Source of the DNA: JALYUA01 sp038239305
Lineage (GTDB): Bacteria > Acidobacteriota > Thermoanaerobaculia > UBA5066 > Gp7-AA6
NCBI GenBank assembly: GCA_038239305.1
Contig: JBBSEW010000053.1
Span: 1 to 28,010 of the forward strand
Length of the DNA: 28,010 bases
Direction of reading: 5' to 3'
This document shows positions 23,051-28,010 of this stretch, piece by piece. Each line of letters starts with the position of its first letter. Within the stretch, counting starts at the first letter, position 1. A model generated the notes under the pieces. The model was not told the origin of the DNA. It saw only the letters and a list, made by a program, of their open reading frames with translations, and did no database searches. The position numbers and the translations under genes are program-made.

Positions 23051-25120
23051 TCACGGTTTCGGGGGGGCTGCCCCCTGGATGATGCGCAGTGACTGGACCA
23101 CACCCGGCTGGTTCGGGTCCAGTGCGAGCGAACGTTGAAAGAGGCGGGCCGCGTCGTCGCGGCGGCCGACGCACGTGTCGAAGAGGGCCAGGGCGTTCAG
23201 GGTCTGCGGACTTTTCGCCGTCGATTCGAGCGGCCCCGCGGCCGCCAGGGCGCCGGCGCAGTCGTGGGCGCGGAATCGAGCGAACGCGGCCTCGCGCACG
23301 ATGTCCTCGCTCGCCGGATACTCCTTCAGAGCCCGGTCGGCGATCGCGAGACCGGCGGCCGGCTTCTTCAGACGGTCGTATTCGGTGATCCACTGCCGGA
23401 TCGTTCCGGGAGGGTCGGCGTGTCCGGCCCGAAGGGAGCGGAAGAGCCAGTCCGCGGCTTCGCCGTCGCGCGCCTGCATCCGGTCGAGCACGGCCATGTT
23501 GAACATCGGCGAATGATAGTCGGGTCGCAGCGAAAGCGCTTTTTCGAACGCCTCCCGGGCGCCGCGCAGGTTTCCCGAGGTCTCGCGCTCGTACAGGCCG
23601 AGGTTGTTCCAGGCACCCTCCGTCATCCCGGGCTCCGCCCCGCCGGTGGGCGCGAGCGGCCGAGCCTCGGAGCCCGACAGGTAGCCGAGCGCGAGGAGCT
23701 TCTTCGCGTACTCGCTCGCCTGCGCGGCCGACATCTCTTCCGCAGCGACGCGGCGGACCGTCACGTGGGCGAACTGATCGGTCCGGGCGGGCGCCACGAG
23801 GTTTCGGAACGCGGCGGAGATCGGTCGGCCGGGCATCGTCCGGTCGGCGGGCAGGCCGAGGAGCGCCAGCACGGTCGGCGCCGGGTCGAACATCGTCGGC
23901 TTGACGCTTCCACGCCCCGGGCGCACGCGTTCTCCCCAGGCCGCAAACACACCGTCGAGGCGATGCCAGTACGCGGCCGTGCTCCAGTTCATCGAAGAAC
24001 GTTCGCACGGCCGGTCCTCGCCCCACTTGAAGCCGTGATCCGACTGGACGATCAGCGTCGCATGGTCCTCTTCCGCCCGCCTCAACCACTGACCGAGCAT
24101 CCGATCCACAACAGCGTAGTAGTCATCGACGGCGTGCCCGTATCGCGCCACCTCCTCGTCCGGCGTGCACGCGAGTCGTGGCGGCGTGTCGGAAGCGAAC
24201 ACGTGCCCGACCTCGTCCGTGCCTTCGATGTACAGCATGGTCAGGTCCGGCAGATTCCGGTCGTAGAGATCGCGCGCCGAGCGGTGCGCCACGCGGGTCG
24301 CTCCCAGGATCCGCGCCAGCGCGACGACGGGATTTTCCATTCCCTGGCCGCTCGCGAGCGCCTTCTCGATCTCGGGACGCGGAACGTCGACGAACCGGGC
24401 GAGCTCCTCCGCGCCGACACGGCCGTCCCGCGCCACGATCTGCCCGACTCCCGCTTCGAGCGCCGACGGATACGCGACGCCGGAGAGCGGAAGCTTTTCG
24501 TAGAGGATCGGGCTCGCGTGATCGCTGATGAAGAAGCCGTTTACCTCCTCCGCCGGATGCGAGGCCCACCAGCCCACGACGCCGACCTTTTTCCCCGCAG
24601 CGGAGGCGAGGTTCCAGATCGCCGGCACGCGGCGTGAACGCCCGGTGATGGGCACCTTCTGACCGGTCTTCGGATCCACTTCCTGAAAATCGAGGATCCG
24701 GTGAGTCTCCGGCGAAACGCCCGTGGCGATCGTCGTCCAGATGATCGGCGAGAGCACCGGCATGAAGCTCGCGATGCGCGTGGACCAGCCTTCGCCGACG
24801 AGGCGCTTCCAGTTCGGCATCTTGCCGGCCGCCGCGAGCCGGTCGACGATCTCCCAATCGAGCCCGTCGAGGCCGATCCAGATGACTGGCGGCGATCCTC
24901 CCGCGGGCCGTTTGGGACGCACCGCGACGTCCACCGACTCGACCGACTCGGCCGGCGGAGCGGGCGTCCCCGCGGAACCTGGCGCACTCGACGGCGCCCC
25001 GACCGAAGAAGTCTTCTCCGGGGAAATGGTGCCGGATCGCTCTCCCCGCCCGCAGGCGACGGGAATCGCCAGCGCGAGCAGGAGGGCCAGCGCGGCCCCC
25101 CGGTCCCGTCCCGACGTCAT
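23051..25120 (-). CDS. Lipoprotein type I phosphodiesterase / alkaline phosphatase-superfamily protein with TPRs
   Basis: This 689-residue protein has a lipobox (AIPVACG, Cys23), so it should be membrane-anchored in the periplasm. Residues about 78-480 form an alkaline-phosphatase-superfamily fold like nucleotide pyrophosphatase/phosphodiesterases. Metal-binding WIGLDGLDWEI, a nucleophile Thr at 129 or 130 in SPIIWTTIATG, YIEGTDEVGHVF, and QSDHGFKWG match the expected order. Residues about 510-689 hold tetratricopeptide-like repeats (AWNNLGLYERETSGNLRGAR, EAFEKALSLRPDYHSPMFNM, LFQRSLALDPNQPG). The substrate could be a nucleotide, a phospholipid head group or a glycan phosphate; sequence does not say. 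The ATG overlaps the upstream gene's stop as ATGA. Being flanked by two thioredoxin-fold genes suggests that its disulfides or its clients need redox care. Confidence 0.88.
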   Translation of the reverse strand: MTSGRDRGAALALLLALAIPVACGRGERSGTISPEKTSSVGAPSSAPGSAGTPAPPAESVESVDVAVRPKRPAGGSPPVIWIGLDGLDWEIVDRLAAAGKMPNWKRLVGEGWSTRIASFMPVLSPIIWTTIATGVSPETHRILDFQEVDPKTGQKVPITGRSRRVPAIWNLASAAGKKVGVVGWWASHPAEEVNGFFISDHASPILYEKLPLSGVAYPSALEAGVGQIVARDGRVGAEELARFVDVPRPEIEKALASGQGMENPVVALARILGATRVAHRSARDLYDRNLPDLTMLYIEGTDEVGHVFASDTPPRLACTPDEEVARYGHAVDDYYAVVDRMLGQWLRRAEEDHATLIVQSDHGFKWGEDRPCERSSMNWSTAAYWHRLDGVFAAWGERVRPGRGSVKPTMFDPAPTVLALLGLPADRTMPGRPISAAFRNLVAPARTDQFAHVTVRRVAAEEMSAAQASEYAKKLLALGYLSGSEARPLAPTGGAEPGMTEGAWNNLGLYERETSGNLRGAREAFEKALSLRPDYHSPMFNMAVLDRMQARDGEAADWLFRSLRAGHADPPGTIRQWITEYDRLKKPAAGLAIADRALKEYPASEDIVREAAFARFRAHDCAGALAAAGPLESTAKSPQTLNALALFDTCVGRRDDAARLFQRSLALDPNQPGVVQSLRIIQGAAPPKP

Positions 25121-26301
25121 GGACGATTTTTTCCCGAGGGCGCCCCAGGAGCCGAGGCGGGCGCCGCGGGAGTGGAGGACGGAACGGGCTTTCCGTGCGA
25201 GTTTCCGTGGGACGAGTTTCCGTGGGAGAGGATGAGCGCGTTCTCCAGAAATCCGCGCTGGCCGGGAACCAGGCGGCCGTCAAGGACGAACAGCGGCGTT
25301 CCGTGCGCTCCGATCCGGACAGCGAGGTCGATGTCGGCGAGAACGCGGTCCCGCGCCCGTCCGCTCGAAATCTCCGCGTCGTACGCGGCGCGCGCTCCGC
25401 CGGCATCCGCGATGTCCGCCGCGAGCTCGCGCGCGGCGGCGGCGCTCATGCCCTCCTGCCGCGCGAAGACAGCCTCCTCGAACCGGCCGTAGAGCGGGAC
25501 CGAAGCCGCCGCCAGCGCCGCCGCGCACTCCGACGCGGCGTAGGACCACTCGTGCTGCTTGACCAGGGGAAGAAAGCGCGTCTCCAGCGCTCCTCCATGC
25601 TCGCGAACCGCGAGCCGGCCTTCCGGCGTCCGCCGCTTGCAGCGCTCGCATTGGAAATCGAGGAATTCCGTCGCGATGAAGCGGCCCGTCTCGACGCGGA
25701 TGCCGGGACGCTCGGCGAGCAGCTTTTCGCGCCACGCGGCCAGCCCCTGCGAGAGCGGGCAAAACTCGCCGAGGAGGAGCGACGCGCCGTCCGCCGACAG
25801 AAACCCCTGCCGTTTCGCGTAAGCGTCTTTGTCCTGCCGGATGAGAACGGCCATGGGAAGCAGCGCCGCCCGCGCCCCGGCACCCGCGAGCTCGACGCGG
25901 ACCGGCAGCCCGAAGAGCTGCTCGAGCGAAACGGTCAGGTTGGGAAGATCCGCCGCGCGATCGAACGGCTTCCCCGCCTTGAGACGGTCCGGATCGTGGA
26001 GGATCTCGCCCAGGAACACCTCGTCGCGGGCCGCGTCATACAGGGCGAGGCTGGACTCCTCCGGTCCTTCCCGGGTCGCGGACTCGGAGTCCGGCCGCCG
26101 AACGATCCGCCAGGCGGAGAAGCCGGGGACCGTGACTTCCCGCGTCTCCGTCGCGACGACGTGCGTGCCGGGGACAGAGGAGTACCAGGTCGCAAAATAG
26201 GTCCCGAGGCGCTCCCGCACCGTCGCTCCCGACGCCGACGCCGGAACCGTCAGGAGGACGGCGAGAAAGGCCGCGGACGCGAGGAAAAATCGGCTTCGCA
26301 C
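25117..26301 (-). CDS. Secreted DsbA/thioredoxin-fold protein with His-rich tail (CERC)
   Basis: This 394-residue exported protein has a signal peptide (FFLASAAFLAVLLTVPASASG). An extra domain of about 170 residues follows, including LYDAARDEVFLGEI and an FGLPVRVEL strand. The thioredoxin-like domain then has TEFLDFQCERCKRRTPEG with C218/C221 and a cis-proline loop in GAHGTPLFVLDGRLVPG. Its layout parallels the protein encoded at 21849-23042, but the dipeptide between the cysteines is E-R instead of G-Y, so its redox potential is likely different. The last 50 residues carry SHGNSSHGNSHGKP, made by a short DNA repeat at about 25190-25233, then a Pro/Ala tail. The His repeat might bind metal. 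The gene overlaps the phosphodiesterase start by 4 bp. Confidence 0.85.
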   Translation of the reverse strand: MRSRFFLASAAFLAVLLTVPASASGATVRERLGTYFATWYSSVPGTHVVATETREVTVPGFSAWRIVRRPDSESATREGPEESSLALYDAARDEVFLGEILHDPDRLKAGKPFDRAADLPNLTVSLEQLFGLPVRVELAGAGARAALLPMAVLIRQDKDAYAKRQGFLSADGASLLLGEFCPLSQGLAAWREKLLAERPGIRVETGRFIATEFLDFQCERCKRRTPEGRLAVREHGGALETRFLPLVKQHEWSYAASECAAALAAASVPLYGRFEEAVFARQEGMSAAAARELAADIADAGGARAAYDAEISSGRARDRVLADIDLAVRIGAHGTPLFVLDGRLVPGQRGFLENALILSHGNSSHGNSHGKPVPSSTPAAPASAPGAPSGKNRP

Positions 26302-26509
26302 GGTTTGAAAGTTAACACGCGAGGCCGCCGAGCAATTCTTACGGCGGAGCCGCCGACGCCTCCTTTTCGTTGCCGACTCTGGCGGAATCGGCGGGCGAGC
26401 TCGACTTCGGCCTCGATCGAACGGCGACGGGCTCGCTCTACCGGGCGCCGGTCTCGTCGGGCAGCCCGGTATGCCTCGCGCCGCACGCGCCCCAAGCGCT
26501 TTACGCGCC

Positions 26510-27646
26510 TCAGGAGTGCTCGGCCTTCTTGTGCCGCGCGGCCTCGAGGGTTGCGAGGGAGGTGTCCTGTCGCTGCAGAACGCTCTTTCCGTATCCGGGG
26601 CGCGTGATGAACTCGAAATCGACCTGCTGGTACGGCAGGCGCGAAGGCAGCATTTCCTTCCGGTAGTGCCAGATTTCCCGGAAACTGTGGGCCGGCTCGG
26701 GAAGCGTGTTGTTCGGCCCCGTCATTCGATCGACCACCGGACCGGAAGCGCGCGGGTCGAGACCGATCTGGGCCGCGACGACGTCATTGCGCGAGAAAAA
26801 AGTCATTCCCGCCGGATCCGACCGATCCTCGCCGGTCAGGATCGGCTTGCGGCCGATGTACGTCGGAGGGCCGAGCAGGATGAACACCATTCCCCGGTCG
26901 GTCAGGCTGCCGCGGACTTCGTCCTGTGAGAAATGCGCGTCGCAGAAAGCGACACGCCGCTCGAACTCGTCGCGGAACTCGTTCTCCGGGGTCTCGGGCT
27001 TCGGATCGCGCGTCCTCCAGAATTCCGTCACGAACTCCGACCGCGAAACAGGATCCGACAGCCGCGCGAACCTGTGGACTTCATCGGCCGTCATCAGGTA
27101 ACGGACGGGGCCGACGGCCCACGCCTCTCCGAGATCGATGTCGGCGTCCCGATTCGCACGCGTGTATGCGCGGTACGTCGCCGTGATGCCCGTCGCGGTC
27201 TGCAGCGCCGCCGGCGTCTCGGTCCTGTGGCGAGCGCGCTCCAGGCGCACCTGCTCGAAGACTTCGTTGATCTTCTTGGGGTACAGGCTCGGATCGAGGA
27301 TCGAGTCCGGCCGGAACGTCAGGTAGATTTCAAATTGCGCCCTCGCTTCGGCGTCCCGTCCCAGGGCCGCGAGGCACGCGCCGCGATAAAACGCGACGGC
27401 CGGCGTCAGCGTCGTGCGATAGGGAACGTTGTCCTCGTCGAGCGAGAGAAGCGCGAGCTCGTCGAGCGTCCCGAGAGCGTCGCCGTACGAAGCGTAGCGG
27501 AACTGCTGCTTGCTCTTCTGGAAGAGCTGCGACACGGAGAGAGAAGGAGTCGGATCCGGCACGGACTTGCCGAGAACCGGAAACGGCAGGACCGTCAGGG
27601 CCAGAACTCCGATGACCGAAGAGACCCGTGCGCGGCGAGTGTTCAT
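26510..27646 (-). CDS. GWxTD domain-containing protein with TPR-like N-terminus
   Basis: This 378-residue exported protein has a signal peptide (VSSVIGVLALTVLPFPVLG). Residues about 40-130 are TPR-like (LFQKSKQQFRYASYGDALGTL, FYRGACLAALGRDAEARAQF). A GWxTD domain follows: VRYLMTADEVHRFARLSD, FVTEFWRTRDPKPETPENEF, RRVAFCDAHFS and SLTDRGMVFILLGPPTYIG. The namesake motif is degenerate (G-S-L-T-D instead of G-W-x-T-D). The family is common in Acidobacteriota and related phyla, and its function is unknown. A strong GGAGG (complement of 27654-27658), seven bases before ATG 27646, fixes the start and is one of the clearest ribosome-binding sites in the window. The gene is separated from the next by 208 bp with nothing obvious in it. 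Confidence 0.88.
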   Translation of the reverse strand: MNTRRARVSSVIGVLALTVLPFPVLGKSVPDPTPSLSVSQLFQKSKQQFRYASYGDALGTLDELALLSLDEDNVPYRTTLTPAVAFYRGACLAALGRDAEARAQFEIYLTFRPDSILDPSLYPKKINEVFEQVRLERARHRTETPAALQTATGITATYRAYTRANRDADIDLGEAWAVGPVRYLMTADEVHRFARLSDPVSRSEFVTEFWRTRDPKPETPENEFRDEFERRVAFCDAHFSQDEVRGSLTDRGMVFILLGPPTYIGRKPILTGEDRSDPAGMTFFSRNDVVAAQIGLDPRASGPVVDRMTGPNNTLPEPAHSFREIWHYRKEMLPSRLPYQQVDFEFITRPGYGKSVLQRQDTSLATLEAARHKKAEHS

Positions 27647-27653
27647 GGCGATA

Positions 27654-27658
27654 CCTCC
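27654..27658 (-). promoter_or_regulatory. Ribosome-binding site of the GWxTD gene
   Basis: The minus strand reads GGAGG here, seven bases upstream of ATG 27646. It decides this start against a longer in-frame extension that would run into the 25-bp repeat array. Confidence 0.8.
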
Positions 27659-27775
27659 GGGATCCCTGAAGTCTACGCCCGCCTGCGTCCCGCCGGTACA
27701 AAAAGACAGGGTCGAGGCCCGCAAATGGCTACTCGGCCTCATGTCACCAATGGCGACCAGGCGCCACGAAACATC

Positions 27776-28010
27776 GCGCTCTCCGGCGCTTGGAAGAGTG
27801 TGGCGCCTCTCCGGCGCGGTTGGGATTGCACCTCTCCGGCGCAAAAGAGATTGCGCCTCACCGGCGCAAAAGAGATTGCGCCTCACCGGCCCAAAAGAGA
27901 TTGCGCCTCACCGGCGCAAAAGAGATTGCGCCTCACCGGCGCAAAAGAGATTGCGCCTCACCGGCGCAAAAGAGATTGCGCCTCACCGGCGCAAAAGAGA
28001 TTGCGCCTCA
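27776..28010. repeat. 25-bp tandem array with terminator-like hairpins, continuing past the window
   Basis: The units start at 27776 (27 bp, diverged), 27803, 27828, 27853, 27878, 27903, 27928, 27953, 27978 and 28003 (cut by the window end). The last full copies are identical except for one base in the 27878 unit. Each unit contains TTGCGCC and GGCGCAA arms (counted across unit borders) around a TCACC loop, a 7-bp stem. On the minus strand each hairpin is followed by TCTCTTTT, which resembles an intrinsic terminator. The gap 27647-27775 before it holds the ribosome-binding site and presumably the promoter of the GWxTD gene, with nothing else recognised. Confidence 0.9.

Noticed and set aside
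21849..24089. Extended frame through the DsbA-like gene into the phosphodiesterase gene
   Set aside because: The extension is antisense-like Arg-rich sequence in another frame of the phosphodiesterase. A signal peptide and ribosome-binding site mark the start at 23042.
26302..26509. Small gene on the plus strand between the GWxTD and CERC genes
   Set aside because: The open frame has no ribosome-binding site or recognisable motif and runs antisense into the GWxTD gene.
27776..28010. CRISPR array
   Set aside because: The 25-bp units are directly contiguous with no spacers, and no cas gene is present.

Overview
The window is about 28 kb of GC-rich, densely coded DNA from a Gram-negative bacterium. 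LptD shows that it has an outer membrane. The GWxTD-domain protein, a kinase-like/TonB fusion, a type I phosphodiesterase with TPRs, a short CxCGC-motif membrane protein and an S9 peptidase with a propeller together suggest Acidobacteriota, perhaps a Thermoanaerobaculia/Vicinamibacteria-like lineage. That placement is inference from gene content. No rRNA, tRNA, CRISPR, phage or transposase gene was seen.

Layout. 1-2165 (+): the end of a YyaL/DUF255-type protein, a small membrane protein that appears frameshifted, and a histone-deacetylase-fold amidohydrolase with a six-copy octapeptide repeat. 2158-4146 (-): a secreted S9 prolyl-oligopeptidase-family peptidase. 4233-5042 (+): an LssY C-terminal domain protein. 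5060-11207 (-): one operon-like run of rmlA, rmlB, rmlD, a fused polyprenol/phytol-kinase-like plus DUF92 protein, a UbiA prenyltransferase and a small possibly lipid-binding protein. 11472-17863 (-): thiolase, a two-domain methyltransferase, both subunits of a 3-oxoacid CoA-transferase, and lptD. 17951-21387 (+): ruvX, mltG and a pseudokinase-TonB membrane protein. 21849-27646 (-): a GWxTD protein, then two thioredoxin-fold paralogues flanking a lipoprotein phosphodiesterase. 27647-28010: a terminator-like 25-bp tandem array that runs off the window.

Genes are packed with 4-bp stop/start overlaps (ATGA, GTGA, TTGA and apparently CTGA), so translational coupling looks common. In contrast, several gaps carry short-period tandem repeats: 7-bp arrays at 6643 and 14558, 8-bp arrays at 11239 and 21421, and the 25-bp array at 27776. 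Two genes also carry 24-bp in-frame repeats.

The candidates most worth following are the kinase-DUF92 fusion beside UbiA in a dTDP-sugar operon (possible prenyl-alcohol activation and transfer), the kinase-dead kinase/TonB fusion, the thioredoxin-phosphodiesterase-thioredoxin cassette, and the tandem terminator-like array.
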